From Paraphaeosphaeria minitans (Eukaryota > Ascomycota > Dothideomycetes > Pleosporales > Didymosphaeriaceae), in contig WJXW01000017.1 of NCBI GenBank assembly GCA_015832175.1, forward strand, positions 1 through 64,000: a DNA stretch of 64,000 nucleotides, written 5' to 3'. The translations under genes were made by a program, and so were the position numbers. Of the stretch, positions 1-13,000 are shown piece by piece (position 1 is the stretch's first letter; every line of letters begins with the position of its first letter). A model generated the notes under the pieces. It saw only the letters and a list, made by a program, of their open reading frames with translations. It was not told the origin of the DNA and made no database searches.

Positions 1-766
1 ACCTACTAAAATAATAGAGGAGAGTATTATCTAAGCTATACTAGAAGCTAAAGCTGCTAGTAGAAAGAAGAGTGCTTAAATAGCCTCCGCTCCTCTATTA
101 GATAAAGAGCTAGTTGTACTTATTAACACCTTAAATGCTAATTCTATCCTACTAGTAGCACTAACCTAAGAGGTAAGAGGTATTATAGTTAGATTAACAT
201 TTTTTTAGAATAAACTATATTTAAAGGCCTGGAAACTACTCTTTAAAAAAGAAAAGGAGCCTAATAACTAATTAGGTAAGAGTAAATTAGGAAATGTCTT
301 TATAGGGATATAGTAAAGATAGATTCTATTAGAAAAATAGAGTTAGGACTATCCTTAAGAACCTACTATTCTATTAAAAGTAATAATAGAGAAGTTACGC
401 CCTAGCCTATACTAGATCGCATAAGGAAACGCTATATAGAGTACCTAACATAGTATTAGAGAGCTACTAAAGGGAAGGATAAGAATTATATTTAAGTACT
501 TCCTAATTAACTCTCAGACCCCTATACTAAAGCCACTAAACCCACTATAGTATTAAGAGGTTAAAAAGAGAAAGAAGTATAGTAATTCTTACTTAGAAGT
601 TAAAGATAACCTTATAAAAACTAGAGGGCTAGAGCGAAGGGAGAAACTCTAATAAACTGTTATACTTCTTATATAAACAAGAGGTAATTTACTAAAGGTA
701 GTTATTTTAAAGAGAGTAGAAGTATTAGATTTTAATATAAACTAAAATATATCTACCTTAGAGTCT
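1..766. repeat. RIP-degraded repeat DNA, target of copia H insertion
   Basis: AT-rich sequence with dense TAG/TAA triplets in all frames and no usable reading frame. It was contiguous with 8014 onward before element H inserted, because the five bases 767-771 are repeated at 8009-8013. Around 540-760 one + frame gives a Lys/Glu/Leu-rich translation broken only by TAA/TAG, which suggests a former coding sequence. I cannot assign it to a family. The stretch enters from outside the window, so its left limit is unknown. Confidence 0.6.
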
Positions 767-771
767 AATAT
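767..771. repeat. Target site duplication (left) of copia H
   Basis: The sequence AATAT directly precedes the LTR start at 772 and recurs directly after the right LTR at 8009-8013. A perfect 5-bp direct repeat is the expected footprint of LTR-retrotransposon integrase. It shows that 772-8008 is one complete insertion that has not exchanged ends. Confidence 0.85.
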
Positions 772-1009
772 TGTCTGTACAGTTTATCGTATAAGTAGCA
801 CTAGGTGAAGTAGAGGCCTACCTACCTATAGGGACCCACACAAGGACCCACTACTTAGGTCAGCGCTAAGAGGCAGAGACTTTATAAAGCCCTTAGTCCT
901 CCTTTATACAATAGACAAGACGTAATTAATTAAACCTACTTCTTACCCTTTACACAATAGTATACTATTAACCCTTAAATGCTTAATTACAGATTAAGCC
1001 AAACCTATA
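772..1009 (+). repeat. 5' LTR of copia H
   Basis: A 238-bp repeat beginning TGTCTGTACAG and ending in CTATA, taken to be a RIP-mutated ...CA end because the solo copy at 36259-36570 shows the terminal bases as TGTTAG on the other strand. It has the same length as the right LTR at 7771. The two differ mainly by C/T and G/A changes, consistent with RIP after insertion. Confidence 0.85.
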
Positions 1010-1098
1010 CTAATTAGTAGTTAATTCTAATTAACTGTAAACTAGTAAGGTCTAAAGACAGAGCGCCTTACAAGCTAGATACGTAGGCTCTGTATTAT

Positions 1099-1328
1099 TA
1101 CCTTTACTAGAGATCAAATTTTAGATTATACAATAAGTAGAAACAAAGCGCGCATATCTATAAAGAGTCGCATAATCTAGTCTAAGCTATTCTATAGAAA
1201 AGAAAGGAGATAGTACCTTTACTAGAGATTAAATTTCAGATTATATAATAAATAGAAATAAAGCGCACACATTTATAAAGAGTTATATAATCTAGTCTAA
1301 GCTATTCTATAGAAAAGAAAGGAAATAG
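1099..1328 (+). repeat. 115-bp tandem duplication in the copia H leader
   Basis: Two adjacent copies of a 115-bp unit (1099-1213 and 1214-1328), both starting TACCTTTACTAGAGAT. They differ mostly by C/T and G/A transitions, so duplication preceded RIP. They lie between the 5' LTR and gag, in the untranslated leader. Confidence 0.85.
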
Positions 1329-1351
1329 TAAGCACATTTACAACCCTAAAG

Positions 1352-1427
1352 AACACGTTATATAATTAAACTAGCGACAACTAAACGCAAACACGTTACA
1401 CAATTAAACTAGCGATAACTAAACATA
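1352..1427 (+). repeat. 38-bp tandem duplication in the copia H leader
   Basis: Two adjacent 38-bp units (1352-1389 and 1390-1427), both starting AACACGTTA and sharing an AATTAAACTAGCGA core. They directly follow the 115-bp duplication. Role unknown. Confidence 0.75.
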
Positions 1428-1599
1428 GTTACGTCGCATAACTAAGAAAAATAATAACAATATAGCCTTAAGACTAGGAGACTTCCTAGAGGAACTACAA
1501 CCTAAGAACGTTACGCAATAATTAATACTACCTCCTTAGTAAGAAAATAAAGTAATATAGCTTTAATAAGTAGAGGAAGTAATAAATATTAAGGCTATT

Positions 1600-4500
1600 A
1601 CCTTAAGAGGAGAGATTGCACAAAAGTACTAAATAGATAGAGTAGATCTATACAGCTACCTACCCCCTTCTCTAAAATAGCTAAACACTTATACAGTATA
1701 TATAATTATGTAATATTACGTAAGTAGCCTTAAAGGTAAAGAGGTAATTTCTTCTTTTACTAAAGATTTTAATAACTAAAAAGAGAGAACCTTTAATAAA
1801 ATTAGTTATATAGTAAGAAGAGAGCTTATTACTTTTCTTATAAAAAAAGGCTTTATTACTACTAATTCTATAATAAAGGACACCTATGCAAAGAAACTCT
1901 TTAAACTATTATAGCTTAACTATAAGCTATAGACCCTTCGCACAATAACGCCGCAACCGCAACCTAAACTACTTTACATAATCCTAATAATATAACCTAC
2001 ACTATCTATAGGCAATATATATACATATAGAGCACAGCTAGGGCCTATCTCTATATATGCGAGGACAGAGACACTATATATAAAGCTACACTAGTAGTAG
2101 CAGCCTAAAACCTAGACTACTTTTGCCTAACAAACTACATCGTATAAAGAGGCTAGACACTTTTAGTCTCCTTAATAACTAGGAGATTATGCTTATATCT
2201 AGCTAGACAAGATTATCCTCTTTTAGAAGGCTTAAAGTAAAAAGAATAACTATACTAGTAGGCTGTATAATATCCTAGTAGACAAGGTAAAAGTCTTTAG
2301 AGAACTATACTATAGGCTAGGTATACTATAGGACTAGTATATAAATATCTTCCTAGGAATCCTTTCTAATTATGCGAGTACCTACTACCTACACAATATT
2401 AAACTAGGACTTCTATAGGATAAATTGTATAACAGACTAAATAGGCACTTTAACACTAGTGTTAATTATAATTAGTACTAGACAGACTAGACTACTCTTA
2501 CCTTTAAACACTATAAAAGGGATAATCTAGCTACTACATTGCATAAGGCTCTAGAAGTAATAATTAATAAGCTTACCTTAGCCTAAAGGGCTCTTAGATA
2601 AGGCTTTAGTAGTAAACTATAACTACACACTACTATTATATAAGTATACCGCAGCCATCCTAACCTTAAATAAGCTATATTTAATCCTAAAAATATAGTA
2701 AAAGGCTTACTTAGTAACCTTCGTACGTTACTCTAAGTTGCTAAAGATAGGAAGAAGTTACAGTTTCTCTAAGATAGTGAAGAGGTGTACTACACTAATT
2801 AATAATATAATAATCCTAATTATATAAGAGGATCTAGCCCCTCTAGAGGTAGATTAACCTTTAGACTAAAAAGAAAAAGTAACTTTAGAAGTTTAAGCTC
2901 TCGTATAAAGTAGAAATATTTTATATGCTATAAAGAAGAATGCTAGTCTACTAACTATCTACTAAAAGATACCTAGTAAGCTAGAAGGTAATATATATTA
3001 TTATATACTAACTTCTATAAATATAAACCCTTTACTATAGATGTATAAGCATACATCCTTAACTTTAAAAAAGAGCTAGAGGAAGAAGACTATTACATAA
3101 AAGAGAAGGAAAATAAATAAGACTAATAAAGTAATAAAAAAGAAATATAGAAAGCTACTTTATACTTTACTTCTACTACCTACCTTTATTATATAACTAG
3201 CGAAGACATCTAACATAGTAAAAATAATAAGAATATAGAGGAACCTATACAACTATTTACTCTAGCCAGTTAGTATTATATAAAGTACTAAGGAGAACTC
3301 TAGAATATAGGCGCCGCACGAGTGTCTATAGTAAGAAAGGACTAGCTTACTACCTACTTACACAAAAACCTAACTACTAAAGTAGACTAGTTACTAGAAT
3401 TTACTAACATTAGCTTTAGAGGACAGGATTTCTAGATATCTCTAGGCACTATACAAATTACTAACTCTATAGAAATAGTAACCTACTATATCTTTAACTC
3501 TCTAACACTATTCCTGCTATTGCTAGCAGATGCTAATAAACTTAGGGTATACTTTAATAATATCCTAGATATTATTATATAAAGGGACAGTATAATAGTC
3601 CTAGTTATATAAAAGTAAGGTTACCCCTTTTTTAATCTTAGTAATAAGGAATTAGCTCTCTTCTTTATAGAGATAGAACTCTAACACCTACACTACTGTT
3701 TTAGACACCCCTAGACAGAAAGACTATATAAGCTTCTTACTTAGGTAGGGCATAAAGTAGAGAGTTCTGTACTAGAAGAAGTAAGGAAGTTCTATTACTA
3801 CTACTAGTTATATAACTAAGCGCTAAGACGCTTTAAGTTCTCTAGTTAAGATAACTTATACTTTAACTATAAAATTATTATTAATGTTATATAAATTAGT
3901 AAAAGGGATATCTTATATATTATTAATATAGACATATCCTTTTAGGCAGCCTAATTCCTAAGATTAATAACTGCACAAGACACCTAGGATACCTTAATAA
4001 GATACTAGATTAATGTATACTAAGGCCTACTCGATTATATTATCTATAACCTAGGAACTAACTTCGCTTCTAATAAGTTTTAGAATTATACAAAAATAGT
4101 TAGGGCAGAATGTAGGTAAATGCTAGTAGAGGCACACTAGACTGTAGATAAGATTAAAAGAGTATATATACTACTACACTAAGCGTATAACATCTTAAGA
4201 GCTAAGATTAATAGTTATATAAATAATAAGACAGTGCTATAGATAGTAGTAAAGGCACTAAATAACACAGCTAGACCTAATAGTATAGTACCTACCCTCC
4301 TAGTCTTTAGTGCCTACTTAAGAATTAATAAGGACTCTCTACCCTTACTAGAACTAATTGCCTAAGCTAATATAGTGTAGAAAGTAATAAAAATGCTTAA
4401 AAAGGATAGAGCTAAAGTTAAAGTTACTTATATAATTAATACTAAGAATAGCCTATTATCGCATAAAACCCTTACACTCCTACTAGGCTCTAAAGTTATA

Positions 4501-6434
4501 GCCTAGAGAGAAAAGAAAGGATAGTAAAGACTATATAAGATTAAGAGCATTAAAAGAAAAGACATTATCCTAGAACTTAAAAATAAACTTCTAAAACTAC
4601 GCTGTATATAGGTTAAACTATACTATTACGCAACTAAAGACAGTACATAGGAACTATAGGATGTAGATACTCTTATAGCCGCATAAATTAAAACTCTAAA
4701 GCTAAGGCCAAAGGGAAGACCTAGAAAGGACTAAACTACTATATTTACACAATTAGGTAAAGCTTAATAAAGATTAAAAAGACTAAACACCTAGTTTATT
4801 ACCTAAAAAGAAAAAAAAAACTTTAAGCTTACACTAAAGCTTTATATAAATAGTATTATTACTACACCTAGCTAGCCCTTTAAAGAATTAGATATAGCAG
4901 AAATAAATACCCTTATTACTAATAGCACTTTTAAAATCTTGTTATATAACCCTAATAAATAACTTAGCTGTATCTTTAACCTACGTTTTATATAAGAGAT
5001 TAAAGGCAAGACAACCTAACTATATAAAAAATCAAGACTTATCTTTACTAGCTATTTAGACAAAGAAAAAGAGGAGATTCTTACATAATCCTCTACTATC
5101 TAGCGTATAAGCTAGAGGTTACTATTAGCTCTTTTTATAATACTAATTTAGTTATATAACATACACATTAAGCTTAGGAATATTACTTAGGCCTATATAT
5201 AGTCTACTAATAAACTCCTTCGTATATTATACGCCTAACTACTAGTAGAAATACGCGATTTCTTCCTACTAAACACAATTCTGTAAGTTATACGACCTCT
5301 ATATAGCGCAGTAGAATTAGGTCTCTACTAGTTTAAGACATACTACAACCACTATAAGGAGAAACTAAGGATGTATATATTAATATATAACTTATGCCTA
5401 CTTATCACAGATAAGGGACCTAAGATATTTAGCATTACTAGACTCTAAACTAATAACACCCTTAGTGTAGTTACAAAAAGCTTTATATAATAAAAAAAAG
5501 AGCAGCTCTATACTATAAAGTTTTATACAAAAAATAAAAGCGTCTTAATATAAGACAGGGTAATTAAGTTTAATAGAGGTAAAATCTAACTTATTTAGAG
5601 TATTATTACCCTAGAATAGAAGGGATAGGCTAAAAGCCTTTACACAATTAATCCTTAGAATAAAGACACTACACACTAATATATTATATAATAAGTAAGA
5701 GGTGTATATATCTCTTTAGTTGACTAACTAGAAGTAACATTTAACCTATCTATTACCGCGTAAACAACAGTACTAACAGAAGAAAATATTAAGGCACTAA
5801 ACATACATTTAAACTAGCAAATTTATAATATATAAAGAGGACTAAAATTTATTCTACTTAACCTAGGTTGTATAAAGCTATTTATCTTTATAAATAGCTC
5901 TTTTACTAATAATAGAGACCTAAGCTTATAGCTTAGCTTTATTCTTATACTAGCAAAGGAACATCGCACAACAACTTAGGACTTTAAGATCTATAGTAAT
6001 ATTATCTACTAGAACTTAGTAAAGTGTAAAAGAGTAACTAGAAGTGTTCTAGCAAGCGAATTATATAGTCTAGTAGGCAGTTTTAATAATGCAATTACAT
6101 TAAGCATAACACTCTAATAAATTATATAAACACTTTAGATCCCCCTAATTCCTATTATAGTCTATACTAACTTAAAATACCTATACAAATGCCTTATACA
6201 ACTAGGCACTATAAACAAAAAACGCCTTATAATTAATATTATGTTAATTAGGGAGTTGTACGAAAAATAGGAAATTACAGAGATTAGGTAGATTAATAGT
6301 AAAGATAATCCTACTAATATTTATACAAAGAAAGCACCTAACTAGGCACTCTAAACACTAATCTTAATAAATAAACTACACATTACTATTAAGGCTTTAG
6401 TAGACAGAATTAATAAGAACTATACAACAAAGTA
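1600..6434 (+). pseudogene. Copia H gag-pol, inactivated by RIP stops
   Basis: A former polyprotein frame, limits approximate. A knuckle-like cluster (two retained Cys within C-Y-K-E-E-C) lies near 2905-2950. The gag-pre-integrase box H-L-H-Y-x-F-R-H-P is near 3690-3720. Integrase follows to about 4500, and RT lies about 4,900-5,500. The RT catalytic box reads T-N-N at 5450-5458, where fungal copia proteins have T-D-D. RNase H is about 5,800-6,400, starting F-I-N-S-S-F near 5886, with the later A-S-E-L-Y box near 6050-6075. TAA/TAG codons recur through the frame. The loss of the acidic residues in RT, and of the Asp expected at the start of RNase H, means no enzyme could be active. Confidence 0.8.
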
Positions 6435-7770
6435 ACTACTCTACTATACAACATTTCTTTTATTATTTCACTTACTATTTTAAAAAAAAAAAAAAAAAAA
6501 AAATTTTTTCTTTTATCTAACTTGCTACAACTTCGCATAGGCATATTTATTTTTAGGCTATATAAGCCCTACTACTAATTTAACATTACAGTTTTATTAT
6601 AAGAGAGGGAACATATTATAGGAGATTGTATAAAGATATTAAAGAACATATTTTTTATATTAATAATTTAGATATTTTAAGACTAGGCCTACCTACCCTT
6701 TTGTGTAATAAAGACATTCACCCCCCCCTATATATAACGCTTATAACAAGCACTGTGCAACTTCTATATATAGGCGCTACACAATTTAGACTTATAACCT
6801 AGGATTACATAATAATCTAGGAATACCTAATTACTAGCATTAGTAGTGCTATATAAGTAAGTATAAGACTTATTTTAAACTTAGCTGCGCGACTAGATAA
6901 GCACCGCTTACTAATATCCTTTATATTATATAACGTAAGTAGCCTACTGCTAGAGGTTTATACTAACTAAAATTTGCACAATAATATCCTAAAAGGGTAT
7001 CTAGGCTACTCTAGCCTCTTTACCCTACACCTATTAGCATCGTACAATAAAAATAAAGATACTTTAGAGAATTTATTATATATCTACCGCTAGGCTCTAC
7101 ATAAAGGCCTTTATGCTAGGTAAACTAGTAGGAAGGTTAACCTAGATACACAATCTAGTTTAGCCTATAATAACTAGCATAAGGACACTAGTAGTAAAGG
7201 CACTAGCGCCTAATAGACTAATAGTATTATTAGCTATTATATAATAGTAAGTGTATATGTGTATATATATATCTTGTTAAAAATTAGCATTATATAAAGA
7301 AGCTATATACATTTACTAGTAATAGAGTACTAGCTACTAGACACTAGGACACTAAAAAGAATAAGGTAAGAAGGGAGGAAGGTACACATACGTTAAAGTA
7401 GAATAAAAAAGAGAGAGTTTAGGGGAGCTAAGAGATATCCTTTTATACCTACTTACTAAGACCTAGCGCTAAGTATTATATTACTTAACACCCTACCTTC
7501 TATTTACGTATAAGATATATGCCTAGAAAGAGCCTTATTATATAATACAGCTCTGCTACTATATAAGAGGGTAAAGTAAAAACTAAGTAGGTTAGCTGTT
7601 ACTGCCTATTTACACAAGAGTAGGTGTAAATAGGACCTCTACTACATAGTAACACTGCACCTACCCTATAACCTGTTCTAATAGGGGAAGGCCAACTATA
7701 TAGATAGAGAAGGATAGGAAAGGGAAGTGTATAATAGATATAGGCTATCGCATAAAAGAAAAGTTACTAG

Positions 7771-8008
7771 TGTCTATATAGTTTATTATACAAGTAGCAC
7801 TAGGTAAAGTGGGGGCCTGCCTACCTATAGGGACCCGTACAAGGACCCACTACTTAGGTTAGCGCTAAGAGGCAGAGACTTTATAAAGCCCTTAGTGCCC
7901 CTTTGTACAATAGACAAGATATAATTAATTAAACCTACTTCTTACCCTTTACATAATAGTATACTATTAACCCTTAAATGCTTAATTACAGATTAAGCCA
8001 AACCTATA
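7771..8008 (+). repeat. 3' LTR of copia H
   Basis: A 238-bp repeat equal in length to 772-1009, starting TGTCTATATAG. It is followed at once by the AATAT target duplication at 8009-8013. Differences from the 5' copy are nearly all transitions. Confidence 0.85.
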
Positions 8009-8013
8009 AATAT
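8009..8013. repeat. Target site duplication (right) of copia H
   Basis: AATAT, identical to 767-771. Confidence 0.85.
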
Positions 8014-8611
8014 TACATTAAACTAGCCTAATCCTTTCCTAATACAGAACTAGGAAAGCTAACTATAGGTAGTTAGTAAAAGAAAGAGAGGAAGGAAAGT
8101 AGAAGTAAAGTACTTAATAAGGTTCTAGAAAAGCTAATATAGGGGAATAAAAAAGATAGGTAGATAGTATAGAGAAAAGAAACAGAGAATACCTAGTTAC
8201 TAGCTAAAGATATATTAAGGCACTAATTATTATCCTCTTTATTATTAATAGTAATATTATCATTATAGCGGCGGCTAGACTAATAAGTATTTAGAGTTTA
8301 GGGTTCTATAGAGCTAGAGGCCCTAGTTACCTTATACTAAAAAAGAGATCTAATATAATTTTAAGTAGCCTAATTAACAGATTACTAATAAGATAAAAGA
8401 GAACTAGAATAAGAATACTAGGAATAAGTAGACTAAAAGAATAGCTAAGGCTAAAAAGGAGTATTCTCTCTAGTAAAAGAATCTAGGCGCATAGGTAATT
8501 GATAACTAGGCAATCTATAATTAGAGCTAAAATAAGAATCCCCTTAAGCTAGAGAACTAAAACCCTAAAATAATAAAGCACTACTAGGAGGAGACTAAAA
8601 GGAACTTCTAA
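8014..8611. repeat. Degraded repeat DNA between copia H and inverted-repeat arm X
   Basis: Continuation of the sequence into which H inserted. No start-to-stop reading frame survives; stops are dense in all frames. I see no recognisable domain. It runs directly into the inverted-repeat arm that starts near 8612. Confidence 0.5.
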
Positions 8612-8960
8612 AAGACTTTTAAGAATAATTATAAAGGGCTACTAAGAAAAGAGAACTATATTTCATAGTAATAGTATATTAGGGTACTATACACTCCCTA
8701 AGAATTAGAGTATTAAAGGTAGAAATAGCCTTAGAAGTGTAACTAGAAGAAACCTAAAAGTAGGTTAGATTAATAAAAAGAATATTAGTAGCTAAAATAA
8801 TATTGTTTAAAGAAGGACTAGTGCTAGGGTTAGCCAGCTTACCTAAAAGAAAACAGATATTAGCTTTAGTAATAGGGAATTAAGACTAGAACTTAGAATA
8901 AAAGGAGTAAAAGGTATAGTTACTATTTATCTAGTACTTATTATATTTTTTCTAGTTTAG
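8612..8960 (+). repeat. Inverted repeat arm X, first part (split by gypsy A)
   Basis: Together with 15684-16013 this makes one arm of about 680 bp that is the reverse complement of 17533-18212. The two parts of X were joined before gypsy A inserted: reading 8960 directly into 15684 restores the order seen in X'. The repeat is heavily RIP-mutated. On the strand of X' a translation with few breaks can be followed around 17580-17860, so the unit may be an old transposon gene, but I do not recognise it. Confidence 0.8.
8956..8960. repeat. Target site duplication (left) of gypsy A
   Basis: TTTAG before the LTR at 8961, repeated exactly at 15679-15683. It proves that 8961-15678 is one intact insertion event. 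Confidence 0.85.
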
Positions 8961-9416
8961 TGTTAAATCTAAGAGGGTAGCTAGTCCTAAAGGGTTAAGG
9001 TTGGTTCTTAGGCAGGAGTACTTATAGAAGGTGGGAGGTCTTATTAATACAATAGTATCTTACAAAGTGTAATAAGTTAACAATTTAGTCTACTAGAATC
9101 TAAATAATAGATTAATAAACAGATTAAATATAAGTATAAGAAGCTTATTCTTGCGTTCCTATATACTAAGTAGTCCCACACTTCCTAGAGTCCTATATGT
9201 CCTGGAGTCCTATACGTCCTAGAGTCCTATATGTCCTAGAGTCCCGTGCGGGCGAGTCCCACACGTCCTAGAGTTCCTGTATAGGCGAGGCCCGTGCGGT
9301 CCTTAGGACCCTTAGGACCTATAACTTATTATCTAACTACTTAGTTAGCTAGCTCTAGTAGACTAGTAGTCTAATAAGCTTACGCCCTATTACTTACGTA
9401 TAGCTAGATCCTAATA
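8961..9416 (-). repeat. 3' LTR of gypsy A (type-1 U3)
   Basis: 456 bp, starting TGTTAAATCT and ending CCTAATA (RIP form of CCTAACA). Bases 8961-9170 are the R-U5 half shared with all gypsy copies in the window. Bases 9171-9416 are the type-1 U3 half, which includes a 17-bp tandem repeat (starts at 9184, 9201, 9218, 9235). Confidence 0.85.
9184..9251 (-). promoter_or_regulatory. 17-bp tandem repeats in type-1 U3
   Basis: Four head-to-tail 17-bp units starting at 9184, 9201, 9218 and 9235, consensus CCTAGAGTCCTATAYGT. They occur again in the other type-1 LTRs (15223-15678 and 18213-18676). In LTR retrotransposons the U3 half carries the promoter, and short tandem repeats there often act as enhancer units. 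That function is inferred. Confidence 0.6.
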
Positions 9417-9436
9417 TTATCCTCCCCCTCTAAGCT
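9417..9436 (-). promoter_or_regulatory. Polypurine tract of gypsy A
   Basis: On the - strand a purine-rich run reading AGAGGGGGAGGATAA abuts the 3' LTR. This is the expected position of the plus-strand DNA primer. The same position in gypsy B keeps the type-1 sequence, while gypsy D has a different purine run. Confidence 0.7.
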
Positions 9437-10049
9437 TAATGTCCTTATAAGTTAACTACCTATAAAGTTATTATTTTGTTCTATTTAATATCGCTATAGT
9501 TAAGCTAATTATCTTAAGAAAGACTACGTTTTTATAATAGTTACCTATTTATACTGCGCTAAGAAGAAATATACTTATTGTCTTTCTTCTTTACACTCTT
9601 AGTGTACTAACTACGTTAGATAGGGAAACTAGAAGTGTAAGCCTAAAGAGATCCTTTTACTAAATTATTTAAAAATAGATACTAAAATAGAGAGGTTAGA
9701 AAAGTTAGAGACTAAAGAGGAGGCAAAGCTTTATGTTAAGGAAGAGCTGGCTAAGGCAGCTCTCCTTTACGCCTATTAGGCGTAAAAGAAGATAGCGCGC
9801 TTACGTGATTAGTAAAAGAAATTATATTAGAAAGAACAAGAATTGTTTAATTATAGTATAAGTACTATAGATAAGCTAGAAGCGCTTAAGGCGTAGGAGG
9901 AGTTAGTATAGGCTGCTGCGTTAATAAATTCTAACGCGCTGTTAGGCGCTAAGGTAATTAACTAGTCTATTTTGTGGGCTAGCCCTTATGCTAGTGGTAA
10001 TTCCTAGGTACGTCTTAGTTATTTCTAGTAGAATTCCTTAACCTTTTGC

Positions 10050-13000
10050 TAATAGTTTCCTAGATTACTTTTTAGTTCCTAGGTGTTTTCGCTACGTGGG
10101 TAACCTTTCCACTTAATAAGATACGTGTTGTTATACTAATTGTATTCTAGAATTCTTTTAACCTTAAATTTATTTTCTTCCTTAGTCTAGTGGTAGAAGG
10201 TGGTTTTAACTAGTGTATTAGGGTCTACTAGTTCCAGTAGTAATACGTAGAATACTAGGTGTATCTTTGCATCTAGTAGTAGTTCTAATTTGTAGTTTAC
10301 TAGTAATATTTGCTTAAAAATATAAAATAGTCTAACCTTAATATAATCTAGTTTCTTGTGTTTTTTCTTTTGAGTTTAAAGGTTCTTTGTAAGCAAATAT
10401 GCTTTATCCCCCTTCTTTAGCTAAGGTGCTATTTTTTGTTTTTAATTTTAGTATAAGATTAATTGCTGCTAAGCTTTCTTAAGATTCTCTTAGAGTTGTT
10501 AGTGTATTTTCTTTATGTTTTCTGCTATATCTATAGCTTCTTTTACTTTAATTGTTGTAGGAAATTGTTGGTTAAAGAGATGTGGGTGTCTTCTATAGTT
10601 TATATAGAACAGTATATGTTCTAATACTACTAATACTTTGTTATTATAGGCTAACTGTGCTATAGGTAGTAATAAAATCTAGTTATTCTTCTAACTATTA
10701 TAGTAAATGCGTAGGTACGTTTCTATAGTTTAATTTGTACGTTCTGTCTATTTATCTGTTTATAGATAGTAAGCTGTTAATAGCTTTTGTTTTGTTCTAA
10801 GTAGGGCTATAAGCGTTATCTAATAATTTAACGTAAAGAGCTTATCCCTGTTACTAATAATTATTTTTAGGATTCTGTGGTGTCTAATTAGTCTATCTAG
10901 GATAAGAAAAGCGAGTTCTTTTGCTATTATTTTTTTAAGGCACGGAATGAGCTTAATATACTTAGTTAGTTGGCAGACTATCACTAGTATACTATTATAT
11001 TTAATTCCTGTTATTAGATCCTTAAAGTTTAGAATTCCTGTAATAAAATCTATAGTAATGTTTTCTTATAGTGCTGTTAGTATTCTAATTACTTACATCT
11101 CTCTATATTTAAAATATGTGCTGTGTTTATTTCTTTAGCATTCTGTATATTTATAGATATAAGTTGTTATAGCTTCTTTAATTCCTTTAAAGGTGTAATT
11201 CCTTTAGATAAGTTCTATTGTCTTTGTAATGCCTAGGTGTCTGTATATAGGGTTATTGTGGTATTATTAGATAATCTTGGTCTGTAGATGTTCTAGAACT
11301 TCTTAGTTAATTACTAAAAGTTAATTTAGTTCCGCTATTAGCTCTAGAGATCTATCTTTGGCTTTGCGAAGGATTGCGGAGAAGGTTTTTGCTTTTTCTT
11401 CTACTAGATTACTTTGTTGGCTAAGAGCGTCTGCTCTGCTATTCTCTTTTCTAGCTATATAGATAATATTAAACTTATACTGCCTAGTGGTTTGCGACTA
11501 TCTTTGTTATTATGGTGTAAGTTCTTTTATTATTGTAAACCTTAGAAGGTTTTTATAATTTATGTAGATTTCTAGTGTTAAGTAACTAAGCGTATAAATC
11601 CTCTAGTGCTTTAAGGCTTTAATAATAGCGTAGAGTTCTTTATTGTATATATTATATTGTGTTTAGCGTTATTAAATTTGCATAAGTAATAGGCAATTAG
11701 GTGCTATTTACTGTTATATTCTTATTCAGCGTAGGCGCCTAGCGTAAGATTGCTAGCGTCTGTTTTAAAGCGTAGTAGTTTATCGCTTCTAAAATAAATA
11801 AGGACAGGTTCTATAATATATACTATTTTAAGGAGTTGGAATAACATTCCACACTTGTCTATCTATTTAAAGGGTACGTCCTTTTTTATAAAATTTATTA
11901 AAGGTATTGTGACCTTTACGTAATTTTAGATGAATTGTTAGTTAAATCTACAGAATTTTAAGAATTCTTAGATGTTTTTAGCTGTTTTTAGTATTAGCTA
12001 GTTCTTAATATATTTAACTTTACTTAGTGCTATCTTAATTCTTTCTGTAGTAATAATGTGTCCTAGGAATTTAAGTTATTTAACGTTAAACTTACATTTC
12101 TTAAGTTTAATATGAAGGTATACTTTGTCTAGTGCTTCTAGTACTATCTGTACATGCTTAGTGTAGTCTAATTTGTTTTTAGAAAAGACAAGGATATTGT
12201 CTATATACGCAATAATAAATATGTCTAGATGTTTATAGAGTACGTTGTTAATAAGTGCTATAAAAGCTACTAGTGCGTTTGTAAGTCTAAATAGCATAAC
12301 CTTATACTTAAATAGTCTATAGCGTGATTAAAACGCTATTTTCTATTCTTTACTCTTTTTAATTTGTATAAGGTAGTAACTGTCTCTTAGATCTATTATT
12401 ATAAATATCTTAGCTTAAGATAGTTAATCTCGTAACTCTGTAATGTTTAGTAGTAAATATTAGTTCTTTATTATTATATTATTAAGTTGTTAGTAGTTAA
12501 CGCATAGTCTGTCTAATCTATCCTTTTTCTTAATAAATATAAAAGGGCTTACTGCTAGTAACTTTAATAGTTATATATATCCTTTCTTAAGATTTGTTTT
12601 AATGAAATTACGTTCTTCAAGGAGTTCTTTTCCTATCTTACTATATAGTGGTCTAAAGGGTGGCGTCTTCCCTTCTTCTAGGTCTATTATAAAATCCTAG
12701 GGTTAATGTTTAGGTAGGTTTGCTTTTCCTTCCTTTTCTATAAATATATATATCTATTTCCTGTACTCTCTTAGTAAGGTAAAGGGTGTGCTATTATCCT
12801 CCTTCTTACGCTTCTTAACCTAGTAGTTCCTACTAGCGTCTACTAAGGTGTACTTCTGTTTTTTAACTGTCTGTTGCAGTATTATATTCTTAATAACTCC
12901 TTTATCTACTATTATTTTTAGTTAATACGTAGGCTTTGCTTATAATATATAATTACAGCGTTTAAATAATATTTCCTCTGTACCCTAGTTAATCTGTGGG

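Larger units (their letters stand above)
772..8008 (+). mobile_element. Copia H: complete, RIP-inactivated Ty1/copia retrotransposon
   Basis: A 7,237-bp element bounded by two 238-bp LTRs (772-1009 and 7771-8008) and a perfect AATAT duplication. The order on the + strand is gag with a zinc-knuckle-like motif, protease, integrase, reverse transcriptase, RNase H, which is the copia order. The gag-pol frame can be followed but is cut by many TAA/TAG codons at former Gln/Trp positions, so the element cannot be autonomous. A long non-coding tail of about 1.3 kb (6435-7770) holds an A-tract near 6481 and a C-tract near 6721. Family-level identity (a fungal copia lineage whose RT box reads Q-T-D-D rather than Y-V-D-D) is from memory of such proteins. 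Confidence 0.85.

Noticed and set aside
9184..9260. CRISPR-like array of short repeats
   Set aside because: Repeats are contiguous 17-bp units without spacers, inside the U3 half of a retrotransposon LTR.
10947..11138. 63-codon + strand frame, and similar short frames at 21262, 29815, 36548 and 41921
   Set aside because: They lie antisense to gypsy or copia coding regions, or within copia F/G non-coding tail, lack domains, and are not conserved between copies.
12076..12297. 73-codon - strand frame as an intact small gene
   Set aside because: It is the surviving core of the gypsy A reverse transcriptase, with stops on both sides; annotated as part of the pseudogene.
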